The position numbers and the translations under genes are program-made. Shown here piece by piece: positions 1-10,512 of a stretch of DNA of 21,878 nucleotides. This DNA is from Isoetes engelmannii (taxonomy: Eukaryota > Streptophyta > Lycopodiopsida > Isoetales > Isoetaceae): assembly GCA_011763485.2 (NCBI GenBank), contig JAANSK020263493.1:1-21878 (forward strand), written 5' to 3'. How positions within the stretch are numbered: position 1 is the first letter of the stretch; each line of letters opens with the position of its first letter. The notes beneath the pieces were generated by a model that was not told the DNA's origin, searched no databases, and saw only the letters and a list, made by a program, of their open reading frames with translations.

Positions 1-34
1 GGGTAATCGGCAGGTGATGAAGGTTACGTAGGGC

Positions 35-128
35 AACTTCCAGGACTAGGAAGTTTCCTGGAAAAACTCGCTCGCGGCTAACGCCGCTCGCCAGTTTTTA
101 TCCAGGAAACTTCCTGGTTCTGGAAGTT
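35..128. repeat. Long foldback hairpin upstream of BSH
   Basis: An inverted repeat with arms of about 44 bp. The outer arms AACTTCCAG (35-43) and CTGGAAGTT (120-128) pair, the middle arms AGGAAGTTTCCTGGA and TCCAGGAAACTTCCT pair, and the core GCGGC-TAAC-GCCGC (74-87) closes the loop. Each arm also contains its own smaller inverted repeat (AACTTCC...GGAAGTT). The core is flanked on both sides by a symmetric TC that does not pair. It ends about 100 bp before the first possible BSH start codon, so it lies in the promoter or 5' leader. It looks like a small foldback/MITE element; the family is not recognised. Confidence 0.85.
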
Positions 129-253
129 TCACCTTCCATTATATATTTGTTAAAATTTCCGACAAAAGGTTTCAAAAGCAAATTCTAACGCCGTGTTTTA
201 TTTCCTTCGCCGGGAAAATAACACTGCAAATGAGATCACATCAATCCGCAAGC

Positions 254-3142
254 ATGAAGCCAGGCACCGTGAAATTTAGGATGTTAGTTTCCTTAATCTT
301 TTTTTGTCATTTGCCTCAATTCAAAACTAAACCCCTCAGATTCTGCCCAACAGGCCATCGGCAGAAAATCTGCTTCCCATACGTCTCGACATCGAAATAG
401 AAGGACAACGTCTCAAGGATGCATTCACTTGGAACCTTGCAGGTATCTGAATGTTCTTTTTTTTTTCTTGCTTTCTCCATATTATTTTAGGGATGTCATC
501 TGGTTTCATCATATTATAGAAAGGGATGGGTGTTTTGTTTGCTGCAGCATGCAATGCATATAAAGATTGTGCTTTTATTGACTTCTATGGTTATTCTTTC
601 CCTAGGTCGAGATTCGGAAATTCCTCCATTTGCAAGGCTAATGGTCAAAGATTTAAGCCTCCCCCCTGCGTTCATACAACAGATTGTCCATGCCATTCAG
701 GTAAGTTAATAATAACGTTAAGTACTTTACATAGCCGAATATTTAAGGCTTTTACGATTCGCAGCTGTTGCCACCAAAATCTTGTTTGAAATTGTTTTTG
801 GTCTTGTGAAAATAAAATGATTGGTTAAGGGCTTTAAACAATTTACCAAGCTAATATTTTATTTGATTGCATGGATAATTCGTGCTTCTGTGCTTCTAGT
901 CACAAATAGCAGAGTATAGATCATATGAAGAGCTAGAAATGAGTACTGAGGAGAAGGTGCAAATTCTTAAGGTAAGCAAATATCTGAATTATTTTTTATA
1001 ACGTCTTCAAGGTTGGTGTTTATGCAAAGTTGTCATAGAAATCTTTAAGTCAGAAAGAAAAAATCTTAATGAGTCTATTACTTGTCTTTAGGGTTGGTAC
1101 AATTCATTGAAGCTGAGCCTTTAATTGAGACAACTGTGTGTGGAGTAAATCTGGGGCTTATGATGATAATTCTAATTTTGGAACTTTTGAGGACTAAACC
1201 ATGAAAGGTGGTTCAAAATTTATGTGGTTCTTAACCATGAAAGTTGGTTCAAAATTATTTTACCTAGATAATCATTTCACTAAAGCTAGGAAGAATTTCA
1301 AAACCATAATGAGGGAACTTTATACCATTCTGCATGGTGAGCAGATGCACCTGAGTGCACGGACTTTCTTGAGGGTCTTGGGGTTCTCCACTTATTCATT
1401 GGCAACTTATGAGTTACTTCTGTTTTGCAGTTGGATTTAAGGGTTAACAATGTTGTCATACATGATCAATTTCTTTGGGTAAAGACTGACTGTATTCATG
1501 TTTTAGATATAACCATTTTACTAATTCATACATATGGGGAGCAGGATGTAACAAACTGTGACAGTGATCCAGAAGGCTTTGCAAGAGGATTATGTAGGGA
1601 CCTTGAGATTACAGACCCAGAAGTCGGGGTAAGCCACATCGTGTACTTTTACATGGAAAATTTCCATAGGGTTTACTCTATGTAAACGTCGTAATGTCCT
1701 TGTTGGTTGCATGTTATGTTACATCTTACTGAACATCAACTTTATTCTATCTTGTTGTGTAGCCTGCGATTGCAGTTTCCATACGTGAACAGCTATATGA
1801 GGTTAGCTTCTGCAAGATATAATAGCTTCTGGTTTTTTTTTTCAGTCTGCTTGGTTTATAATGATTTATCCTCTTTTATGTATGACGGGTTTTCAACCTT
1901 GATCAATAAGTGTCGTATCTTCTGCTTTGGCCGCCAATGACCTAGATCTATATATGTGCATCTTTTGCCCTACCATGTATGCCGACTGAACCATATATAT
2001 CTGGACCTACGCACCTTTGTCTACAAAAAGGGAACACCTTATATCTGGCTGGACTGAATTCTTTTTATCTGGAACTACCCACTTTTGTTGAAGGCATGTC
2101 ACAATGTCTACAAGTTGAATTTCCAACCTTCAACCTCAGCAAAAAGATCTTTTAAATAAGTAATGAGATGTAAATAAACTACTCAAATGGGACAATGTGA
2201 TAGGTTACATAGAATAAGAAGGTTACCCACATAGAACCATGTAACGCTGCCTGTTAAAAGCTGATCTTTAGGATTTAAACTATGATAAGGCAGGGGTAAG
2301 ATTTAAGTTGTAGCATAATTGGATCAATGGACTTGAAATTCCTCATGTTTCTCTGGTTGCTTGTAAAATTGTTGTCTCATCTCATGGATCATAAACTCAT
2401 GAGGCTTGACATTTCATGGTTGTGTTCTAAAGTGGTGACTTTTCTTAGATCGCTAAGCAGAATATCACATCTGGTCGGGAGACTCGCATCAGTAAGAAGT
2501 CACGACGTGAGAGGGGAATAGATTTCAGCCAAACAAGGTATTCCCTTCTGTGACAAATGCCATTACTCCGCTTAATCTTTATACTTTCTGTCAATGATAA
2601 GCATATGTATGTTTGAACTTTAATGGGCTTTTAACAAAAAGCCTATAACCATCTGCACTTCGGTTTATTTGCTTCTCAAAGATAACTAAATGTTTTATGA
2701 CTGTGCAGCACACCGGGCACAACTGCATTAAACCTTATGAGAAGGCCAAACAGTAAAATTAGCATTTTGAGGTACCTAACTTCACAATTCTATGTTGCTA
2801 TGTTGCTTCGAACTTTTCTTATCTATATGGAATGTAGGTCCCATCTTTTTCATGGCTGCATCTTAATTATGAAAGGATAAAATATCAAAGAGATCATGGA
2901 TTTCAACACCTGTATTTTCAGGAGAAAGAATGAGTGGGACTTGTTTGAACCTGCTGTCGAGATTTTAACAAATAAGGAAGTGGAGGCACTGGATGCTAGA
3001 GACGAACGCAATGCACGGTAAATTTTTCATGGATGACAAGCCATGTTATGGAATAATTGGTCATATGCATTCTTAATGCAGGTTGAAAAAACGAGGTGAT
3101 GATAAGGAAGATATGTTTCCAAATCGATTTCTTCGCGCCTAG
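254..3142 (+). CDS. BSH: SNF5/BSH subunit of SWI/SNF chromatin remodeller (11 exons)
   Basis: Plant homologue of SNF5/SMARCB1 (BUSHY), the core non-catalytic subunit of nuclear SWI/SNF remodelling complexes. Exons joined by phase and GT-AG sites: 254-282, 354-442, 606-700, 900-971, 1431-1478, 1545-1628, 1763-1801, 2449-2537, 2709-2771, 2922-3017, 3082-3142. The 765 nt encode 254 residues plus TAG with no internal stop, close to the roughly 240 residues of Arabidopsis BSH. SNF5 repeat 1 covers about residues 17-78 ([20 protein letters not shown]). Repeat 2 covers about 92-152 ([38 protein letters not shown]). A basic linker follows (SKKSRRERG), then the C-terminal stretch ending [18 protein letters not shown]. 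An in-frame ATG at 230 would add eight residues, and the frame stays open further upstream, so the true start is unsettled; 254 was chosen because [10 protein letters not shown] begins like known plant BSH proteins. Intron lengths run from 64 to 647 bp. Confidence 0.93.
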
Positions 3143-4330
3143 AGGAGATACACTTATCTTTATGCATGAATACCCATCCTTGGAGGATCCAAGGGCAAAT
3201 GACAGGGGACCTATATATGTAACATAAAGGAATATACGTTGCATTCAAAAATATCTGGCCCATCAATTTCAATCTCTCAGATCTAAGTATATGCGAATCT
3301 AGTTTTCCTTCTGAAGTCTACATATGACCAAGGAAGCAGAAAGCAATGCAGTTTAGTTTTGCGGAAAGATGAACTGGCCAAATTGATTGTTACAAGCTGA
3401 AATTTCTGAAGGTGATTGCTGTATTTCTTGCAGCTTCTTCAGCTTCAGCCTTATGTATTTAGCCTGCAAATCTCTTTTCCATTTATCTATATTTCAATCC
3501 ACATGTTCTTCAATGGCTTCTTATTAGAATGGCAGAGCATCTTGTCTTACGAGGAGGGAAATTCTGTCCTCTTGTGGATGCGTCAAAGTGAATCGAGTGA
3601 TTGTCCTTTTGCACATCAAAGTGAATGGGGGGATTGGAAGCATTCTTTTTATTGCCTCGCAAGCGTAAGCTTTAAATTAATAAGTATGTTTTACTTATGA
3701 TTCAACTTCTTTCATGAAATTGCCTGATAAACCATGTTTAGTGCTTTGTAACTGTTTATTTTGGTTGGCTCAATATGGACTTCATTGTTCTGTAGGATTT
3801 TTTGGATTACTCGAAGGTTAAATGTGTGTTTTAATGATCCTTTCAACTTTTTTCATCAAATTCTATGATCAACAATATTTAGTGTTTTGGGGATCATTCC
3901 CTTGCGTGAGGATAAACTTCCAGCCCGCTTTGACATATGTAATGCGTTGAACATTCGAGCTTTACCCCCTCTTAGAACAAACGTATTTTGGGCTGATCAG
4001 CTGCCTCAAATCGACCATACAGCTCCCAAAGCTTCATATTTAAGCTTCATTTCAGGACTTGCACTGCTTTGCAGCAGATTTAGAAGACTTATTTGCTTCT
4101 CTCTATCCATTTGGGGGACTAAATCTACACCTTCCATACGCTGGAGCTCTGATTCAAAACTGTAAAAGATTGTAGCTTCAGTTGTTTTTGTAGAGTTTCA
4201 TATTATCTTATATCTTGGGTTAGTTAGGCATGGTCCATACCCCATATCAAGAAATAAACCTTGAGCAATCACATTTGCTGAAAGATACTCCTGTGAAAGA
4301 AGAGTTTCAGAATGGATTATGTTCTAGATA
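3143..4330. other. BSH downstream region, no gene seen
   Basis: AT-rich sequence after the BSH stop codon. It must include the BSH 3' UTR, but the polyadenylation site cannot be placed; an AATAAA occurs near 4251. The ORFs of up to about 90 codons show no recognisable domain, and their composition looks like spacer. Confidence 0.5.
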
Positions 4331-4434
4331 GACTAACAAACTTCCCTCACAAAGATGCAAACTTTGTTGTAAGGGCAACCTTGGGATGGACTAACAAACT
4401 TTCGTCCCAAAGATGCAAACTTTGTTATAAGGGC
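4331..4434. repeat. 58-bp tandem duplication
   Basis: Two diverged copies start at 4331 and 4389 with GACTAACAAACTT and share AAAGATGCAAACTTTGTT, then AAGGGC. The period is 58 bp. There is no coding meaning. Confidence 0.85.
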
Positions 4435-4682
4435 CTAATCAACTAATTAGAAAACCTACTATACATGCCAGACTGTCATGCGTTTATGGCTTTACTAAAA
4501 GCCTATGCAAAATCCACAAATATAGGAAGGATTGTTAGATTTTGCTATTGTGAGGGAAGATTCATATCTTTTTTGTACTGGCAAATTGGTGGGCTGCCAA
4601 ATGTAAGAGGCTTTTACGAACTTGCATGTAATGGTAGGGCTCATTGTATGTTTCTGTATGTTCCTGCTGCCTCTGTTTCGGC

Positions 4683-4697
4683 GGGGGGGGGGGGGGG
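4683..4697. repeat. 15-nt G homopolymer
   Basis: An uninterrupted run of 15 G (C on the minus strand) in otherwise AT-rich DNA. Long G runs are uncommon in plant DNA and can form quadruplexes. The exact length may be affected by sequencing error. Confidence 0.9.
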
Positions 4698-5110
4698 CAT
4701 GGTCATAGCAACTTTGTCTAAATACCCCTACATATTTGCAAAATTGTGAAAATGCCTGTGTTTTATTCGTGTGTTGTCAGTGAGGATACATTAGGTTATG
4801 CATGGACGTGAAGAACAGGGCAAAAGTCAGGACATGATTCACTGAAATTGCTGTGATACCTTCAAAACTTTAAAGCGATATCAATCACGAAAGAGATCAT
4901 CGACTATCATGGGTGGGTTAGAGAATAGTCATACTTGATGACATGCTGAGATGTACAGGTAGTCTTGCACAAAAGGACATTTTTTCCCTTTGGGTTTAAA
5001 GCCTGCCCTTCAGCTCATTGTACTTTTATTGTTGATTGATAATGAACAAATGTCTTTCCTCCAAAAAAAGAAAAAAAGAAAAATGATGGAAATGACCATA
5101 ACTATATTAT
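4698..5110. other. Spacer, no gene seen
   Basis: AT-rich sequence with short A-rich tracts (5063-5085). No domain, RNA gene or clear repeat was recognised. Confidence 0.5.
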
Positions 5111-5364
5111 GATGATCCAAGTGGGAATATGTGATCAGATAAATTGTGGATGGGATGATATTTTCTCAACAAAGCTAAAATTCTATGAAACGGAGTTTGG
5201 AATCACAAGTTACATTATTTTTATTATAGCAAAAAAGTTGTAATAATTTAGGAGACCATAAATTAAGCTTCCAAACTCCTCCTCCAATGATTTTAGCTTT
5301 GATGAGACTATATCATCCTCACCCACAATTCGCCTAAAGGACACATTCCCATTTAAATCATCAC
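5111..5364. mobile_element. Inverted-repeat MITE-like element
   Basis: The left part (about 5111-5205) and the reverse complement of the right part (about 5260-5364) match with indels. Shared blocks in order are GATGAT, GTGGGAAT/ATGGGAAT, AATTGTGG, GGATGATAT, TCTCA, CAAAGCTAAAAT and GGAGTTTGGAA. The centre is AT-rich with TTACA and TTGTAA patches. The length of about 250 bp, fold-back structure and absence of coding fit a miniature inverted-repeat element. Exact ends and target-site duplications are not resolved. Confidence 0.75.
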
Positions 5365-6141
5365 AGAAAAGTTACAACTGTTTTCATAAAAATTATGCTT
5401 AAAACAAGTGCATTTAATTTTGCAAATATATAGGGGTATTCTTGCAAATTTTCCATTACGAAATCATTCTTCTACAAAGGTGGGCAGGATTTTATTCCTT
5501 GGTGAAATTGATCATTTTCAGTCTTCACAAATTGGATGCCTCGAAGGAAATCAGCTTCTTTCAGATTTCTATTTCCCGTTCCATTCTCCACAGAGTGAGT
5601 ATTGCTATGACATTTTCACATCAATCACTTGTTAAGCAAATGAATTAGATCTTCGAATGGGTAGATAGATATTAGAATGGGAAGATTACATTTTTAGGGG
5701 TATTTTGGTTATTCCAAGAACTTCTAGAGGTATTTTGGTAATCTATTAGAATTTACAACATTTCATTTTAATTTATCATCCGGTTCTCATTTCATATTAC
5801 TTCATGATAAGCCTTACACATTTGTTGGTCGATTGTGTGGGCTGATCCATGACATTAAGCAAGATTTTCTGCCAAGGAAGAAAAAGTAGAGAAAATATGG
5901 GTGCACAATTATCTCTGAGGCTTAAAGTTGTAGGCACCATTTTCCATAAGGTTGTTGATGCATCCAAAGCTAGCACAAAAGTTTAAGGAGTGTTCATGGC
6001 TTGCAGAAAGTGGTACTTGAGATTGGTCCTTAAGATGGCATGCAAATTATCATCGACAATACTAAGAACTGTGGGAAGATTAGTCATTTGATTGAGAACG
6101 AATTTCCAACAATTATGTGGAGTCCCTATGCTAGCTATTTC
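5365..6141. other. Spacer, no gene seen
   Basis: AT-rich. It contains a short direct repeat of the type GAGGTATTTTGGT (GGGGTATTTTGGTTAT near 5697 and GAGGTATTTTGGTAAT near 5727). The stretch just before 6141 may belong to the 3' end of the adjacent minus-strand mobile element, but no boundary is visible. Confidence 0.4.
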
Positions 6142-7393
6142 CTAGACTTGCCACTTGAAGACACATGGGAACTGCATTGGATAAAGAGGGTATAAAGGAG
6201 TTATCACAGGATCATAGCGACCAACAAAAGGATTTGTATCCTTAGTGGCGTACCAGTGAACTTTTGCCGATGATGGAAGATTGTCTTTGTAGATAATGTC
6301 TTTAACCCTTGCAATCCAGGAAGGACGCTCTTCGTCATCATCAGTCGAAGGTACCGCAATTAGCATCCCCTTTGTCCAATTTGCAAATTTTTCTGAAGTT
6401 TGGCCTTGCTTATTTTTTAAGGCACGTCTATTTCCGAGGTACATTGCACGATCTTCAGATTTCTTGTTGACCTCAGTATTGCAGAAAACAGGACCCTTCA
6501 GACTTCCTTGGTCCGACTCGACAGGGCGATGGAGTTGACTACCAGGCCAAAAAGACAACTTTCAATTTGATTATGTCCGAAAGCCTTCCACCCAGCCTTT
6601 ATCCTCATCACTAAAGTACTTAAAACCGCATTTTATACTTTTCTCCATGCTGGTCAGAGAGACAAAAGGATTCTTGGCTTTGTTCTTTTTTGTGTAGTCT
6701 ATGGAACTTTTCAGTGGCTGTTGAATAGCCCTTCTCATTGCTTTAGATTCAGGATCACATTTCAAATATTGTAGATCTACTTCAGATAGCCAAGGTTGCG
6801 AGGTGACAAAGTACTTTCCTTGAAGGTATTCAACTGATGTATAGCAGGACCTGTATCAGACTCACACTGGAAAACAAACTCACACCATAAGTGTCGCTAA
6901 GCACTTCGAGCACTGGAGTTGGATTGTAAGCTTGTTCAATCACACCACACAAGGAGTACAGACAAAATGTTTTTTGCTTGTGCAACCTTACAGAAAATCC
7001 ACTAAACATTTGGTCTATCTGATCATGGGTATGGCCCACAAGTAAGAAACCAACCTTGACCTTTTGAAAGATACCCAAATGGATAAGCATTGCACAGTAA
7101 GCAAATAGAACTTGGTTTTACTTTTCCTAGTTGTATTGTCTAACATTATGTACGATATTGGAGGTGGATCTCCTTTTCAGTAGAATCTTGTTCAATATTG
7201 TCACCCTGACGTTTGGGTCGCCATGTACGTTTGGATATATTAAGAATATTCTGCACTGTACAACTCCATAAAAGATCATGGCGCCAACTAGATGCAACCT
7301 CAAAAAATCAACTTCGTCCAAATCTTTTGGATCATTTGCAAAATGGGATAGTGACGTCTTCTTTTGGTCTATATTGTCTACCACCACAGACAT
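6142..7393 (-). pseudogene. Transposase-like protein with GHTHDQID core, copy A (C-terminal part)
   Basis: Reading 7393 to 6142, the segments line up with the DUF7869-type proteins (transposon-associated, RNase-H/DDE-like by motif) as I know them. They start with a DxxDQKK-T region (VDNIDQKKTSLSHFA, then HLVGAMIFYG and IYPNVHGDPN). Next comes MLDNTTRK with a one-base frame change near 7110. Then HLGIFQKVKVGFLLVGHTHDQID and MFSGFSVRLHK (to about 6955). The C-terminal pieces are 6765-6571 and 6558-6142; the latter contains WIARVKD and AKVHWYATKDTNPFVGRYD, a small reader-like tail typical of such proteins. Frameshifts and stops separate the pieces, so this copy is dead. Its likely N-terminal half is at 8010-8651. 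The family name is from memory; the motif order is what the sequence shows. Confidence 0.7.
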
Positions 7394-7630
7394 ATATTCG
7401 AGTGGCCTCTCCAGATATTTCTTTCTATGTTTGCTTCTTTCTTTCCAGGGCTTGTGTCTCTCTGTGAACTTATAATTTTTGAGTTATTTGATCTGCAGTG
7501 AAGGACAATAGTCAATAGCTTTAAAGACCAGGATTAGGAGAAATAATAATGGGCACACAGATAGGCTTCCAGAATATAGGGTTCAGGTCATGCACGCCGA
7601 GAAAAACATTCTTATCATTCAGTTTGTGCC

Positions 7631-7811
7631 ATGCGTGCATAGACAAGCTTCTAAGTTTGAGGAGTTGTGTTATGCGTGCATAGACAAGCTTCTAAGTTTG
7701 AGGAGTTGTGCTATGCGCGCATAGACAAGCTTCCAAGTTTGAGGAACTATGCTATGCATACATAGACAAGTTTACAAGAGTAAAGAGCCTTGCTATGCAC
7801 GCATAGCTAAG
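7631..7811. repeat. 41-bp minisatellite, about 4.5 copies
   Basis: Copies begin at 7631, 7672, 7713, 7754 and 7795, a constant 41-bp spacing. Each starts with a palindromic 10-mer: ATGCGTGCAT, ATGCGTGCAT, ATGCGCGCAT (perfect palindrome), ATGCATACAT, ATGCACGCAT. This is followed in most copies by AGACAAGCTTCTAAGTTTGA. Divergence rises to the right and the last copy is partial. It abuts a LINE fragment. Confidence 0.93.
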
Positions 7812-7815
7812 CTAT

Positions 7816-8004
7816 GATCCCCATATTTCAGAACTTTGCCCATTGTGTAAGCGGCAACCTGAAACTCTCGAGCATTGTTTCTTTCTATGCGACCAAGTCC
7901 AGCCAGTTTGGTCATGGTTGTTATCTCTTTTTGATGTGGCCTTGACTTGCCAGCAAGTGCTTCTTGCGATTTACCCCTCCACTTGGAACAGATTGCGGCA
8001 ATAG
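7816..8004 (+). pseudogene. LINE reverse transcriptase 3' fragment (zf-RVT zinc-binding tail)
   Basis: An open frame from GAT at 7816 to TAG at 8002-8004 encodes ELCPLCKRQPETLEHCFFLC followed by DQVQPVWSWLLSLF. The C-x2-C...H-C-x4-C pattern, followed by a V/L-W residue, is the zinc-binding domain at the C-terminus of plant non-LTR (LINE) reverse transcriptases. Only about 60 codons remain and the catalytic RT core is absent, as expected for a relic. It lies on the strand opposite to the flanking transposase-like copy A and separates that copy's two halves, so it probably inserted into it together with, or next to, the 41-bp minisatellite. Confidence 0.8.
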
Positions 8005-8009
8005 GCTTT

Positions 8010-8651
8010 TCATTTGGCCTCAGGTTGGTTGATGTGGTCTATTTCGAAAAGGAGACGGTGGTGTATCTTCAAAGGCTTAACAATTACTGCGGGCACATGC
8101 AAGCTTACACACAAGTTTGCAAGATACTTGAAAAAAATAAACGTACTTTTCTCTACAAGATCCTTCGCGTAAAATGTTTCTCCTTCAACGTTGAGCAAGG
8201 TAGAACATACTAAAAACCGATGCCTTTTTGTAGTCCTAGCAAGATTAACTTCCTGCTTCCATAACCTCAAGAAGTAAGAATAAGATATGAATTTCTGGCT
8301 CGAACACTAAAAACGATCCTTGTACATGATATAGACTTCCTTTTTGGTGATGCTTTCTACCAGATGATAAACAAGACTGTTGGAAAGTCACTCACAGTTG
8401 GAGACGAAGAAGCCTACCAGCCAAGCTTTTTCTTTTAAGCAATGCATACCAACAACTTTTTTCGGATGACAATAGTCATCAATACACGAATTCTGTCTAA
8501 CCGTTTTTGCACCCTTGACATCATCAACCCCCTTGCCTTGAACAGTAGAGCTAGGTCTGGTAGGAAAAAATGTCCTCGACTTTCTCTTTAGCATTTGCAA
8601 GTCTTCCTCATCCATCCTTTGTGTTAAGGAAGGGCCAGTTGCACGCAGCAC
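8010..8651 (-). pseudogene. Transposase-like protein copy A, N-terminal part, two stops
   Basis: The two open stretches 8651-8388 and 8270-8010 are in the same frame and are separated only by an in-frame TGA (8388-8390) and one TAG between them. The continuous reading has about 214 codons. It contains CIDDYCHPKKVVGMHCLKEK (spaced Cys/His), KKEVYIMYKDRF, and YFLRLWKQEVNL followed by RHRFLVCSTLL. The pattern of an aromatic-F-x2-W region followed by a basic segment and RF-x2-CS resembles the segment that precedes the core domain in DUF7869-type proteins. That makes it the likely upstream half of the protein whose core is at 6142-7393. Decayed and non-functional. Confidence 0.5.
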
Positions 8652-8972
8652 AACTCTCTCGGCATAATCTACTACATGTTGTAATGATAGTTGTAATTCC
8701 TAGAGAGATGAAGGGGTTTAAAAAATGGAGTGGGTTGGTTGAGTAGGCAGTGAAGGAGAGGGTGTTCTAAAAACGGCGAGCGCTGTAAAACGTGTTTTGG
8801 AGACGGAGTGTGAAAAGAGGTAGATCCACGCATCAAGTGTAAAGGCGAGGGAGACAGTGTGGAGATTGCTTCCGAGAGAGCCGTGTCAGGATAACATTCA
8901 TCTAGGCACAATTTCATTATATTGAGAAAATATTGAGAAAAATGGAATGTTTTTATTATAGATGGCAAGCAA

Positions 8973-9088
8973 GGTTGTATACCCAGGTACAGTACCCGGG
9001 TATCATACTTATGTTGTGCAAAAGACATAGGGTTGTATACCCATGTATAGTACCCCGGTATCATATCTATTTTATGCAAAAGACATGA
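8973..9088. repeat. 58-bp tandem duplication
   Basis: Two copies start at 8973 and 9031 with GGTTGTATACCCA and share the features AGTACCC, GGTATCATA and GCAAAAGACAT. The period is 58 bp. Confidence 0.92.
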
Positions 9089-9264
9089 ATATTGAAAAAA
9101 CATATTAACATGGTATCATACCCCCAGCTTCTAAACATATAATACAAGATCTTATGAAATATATGAATGGCATATCATACATAGACATGCTAAAGATAGC
9201 TATTGATGCATTATCATAGTAATGTTACATCACACCAAAGTAATTACATTGATACAATATATTA

Positions 9265-9829
9265 TCAAAATTGAGATTGGGAGCCTTTAGCGGTTGCTAT
9301 ATCCCCCCACATGTCAACAATATACTGTGGAATCCGAACCGTCTTTGGTCTTCTGCCATTAGCATCCCAAGCATAATGTATAACATCTAATTTCTCATAC
9401 CTTGAAGGATCTCCTAGATTGGGTCCCCAACGTCTAGTTAAGCAATCTGTATAGTCACGACCAACAAGCATCCACCGCGGTACATAAATATGGCCAGAAT
9501 TGGTGGACTCTCGATCTATGATAGCATTCCCTTCTGTATAGCCTAATCAGGTTGGAGTATTATCATCCCCAGGTCGGACTAAAACAAATATATCTTTTGT
9601 GACATGTGCATGAGGATCGAACCTTCCATAGGCAGCACCGGACTGCTGGCCCACAATAAGAAGGAAAAGGTCTTACAACCACGACTGATTCATCGACCTC
9701 TGGAGTAAAGGCAGCTTGTAGAGGTTCTTGCTTTGCACGCAACCAAAAGTTATTATTTTGAGGTCGTCCCGGAGAAACATCTTTTAAAGCAGAAAGAATC
9801 TCGGTCCAATAATCCATATTTGCTTTGTA
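9265..9829 (-). pseudogene. Possible C-terminal pieces of transposase-like copy B
   Basis: Two minus-strand open segments: 9817-9563 (MDYWTEILSALKD, then FWLRAKQEPLQAAFTPEVDE and VVVVRPFPS) and 9471-9265 (GRDYTDCLTRRWGPNLGDPS, KLDVIHYAWDANGRRPKTVR). I do not recognise the domains. They look protein-coding in composition and lie downstream, on the same strand, of the GHTH core at 10513-10812, so they are best read as the tail of the same dead element. GRRPK is a basic patch and not a canonical AT-hook. Confidence 0.4.
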
Positions 9830-10204
9830 CTGCTATCCAAACACACTACGTTCCAGACTCTTGCTGATATCCTTCCATAATGCTATGTACTTGTTGATGC
9901 TATCCTGCAAGCCAAGGAGATCTTTTAATGTTTTCCTTGGGGGATGTTTTTAGGCACCCCTGTTGGTAACTTTGGCTCACCATTTTCATCCTTCTTCCAG
10001 ATTTCTTACTCCCTTTTCTGAAAGCCACTCTTTATGGATTGGTCACATCTTATACTACATAATAGGCATTTTCCTTCCATTTTAAACTGGAATAGTAATG
10101 GGTCTATATGGCCTGTAAGCCATGGCCCTTATCTGGGATATATCCCTTGACAAAGCCCTTCCAGTCTGGAACTTCATCTACAAAATATGGGGGTTAAAGC
10201 ATGC

Positions 10205-10451
10205 TAGGGTGTACCACTTTTGGAACCTACCTAAAATATCCACTGAGTACTTACATATGGCGATATTGTTTCATGCCCATGATAATGGGTGATATGAAAA
10301 GTGCTCTAAGACATCGTCCTTCTATTACTCTCAATCATGAAGCATAAATATTGACTATTAGCTTTGATTTAGGTACTTTTAATATCAATTAGGTACTTGC
10401 AGAAAAAGTACTCAAAAACTACCTTTTAGGTACTGTTTTTGGCACACCCTA
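10205..10451. mobile_element. hAT-like MITE, 247 bp
   Basis: The terminal inverted repeats are TAGGGTGTACCA (10205-10216) and TGGCACACCCTA (10440-10451), with one mismatch. The match extends inward (ACCTAAAA near both ends). Several TTAGGTACTT-type subterminal repeats occur inside. Both ends are flanked by GCATGC (10199-10204 and 10452-10457). This is either a target duplication or the outer part of a longer repeat; the motif is palindromic, so the sequence cannot tell which. TAGGG-type ends suggest the hAT superfamily. It sits between the core and the presumed C-terminal pieces of copy B, so it inserted later. Confidence 0.8.
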
Positions 10452-10512
10452 GCATGCTCTCACCCATGGAATAGGAGACTTTGCATTGTAGTTGCTAAAC
10501 AAGTAAAGAAAC

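Noticed and set aside
3887-4165. Plus-strand ORF of 92 codons after BSH
   Set aside because: No domain or exon signals; composition fits spacer.
7631-7811. CRISPR-like regular repeats
   Set aside because: The units are head-to-tail with no unique spacers, in plant DNA.
8672-9103. 143-codon minus-strand ORF
   Set aside because: Largely created by the 58-bp tandem duplication and low-complexity sequence; no domain.
9265-9471. GRRPK patch as an AT-hook, linking to the AHL fragment
   Set aside because: The AT-hook core is RGRP in basic context; this lies in a different gene remnant 9 kb away.
9590-9640. GGATCGAACCTT resembles a tRNA B-box
   Set aside because: No A-box or cloverleaf could be built around it.
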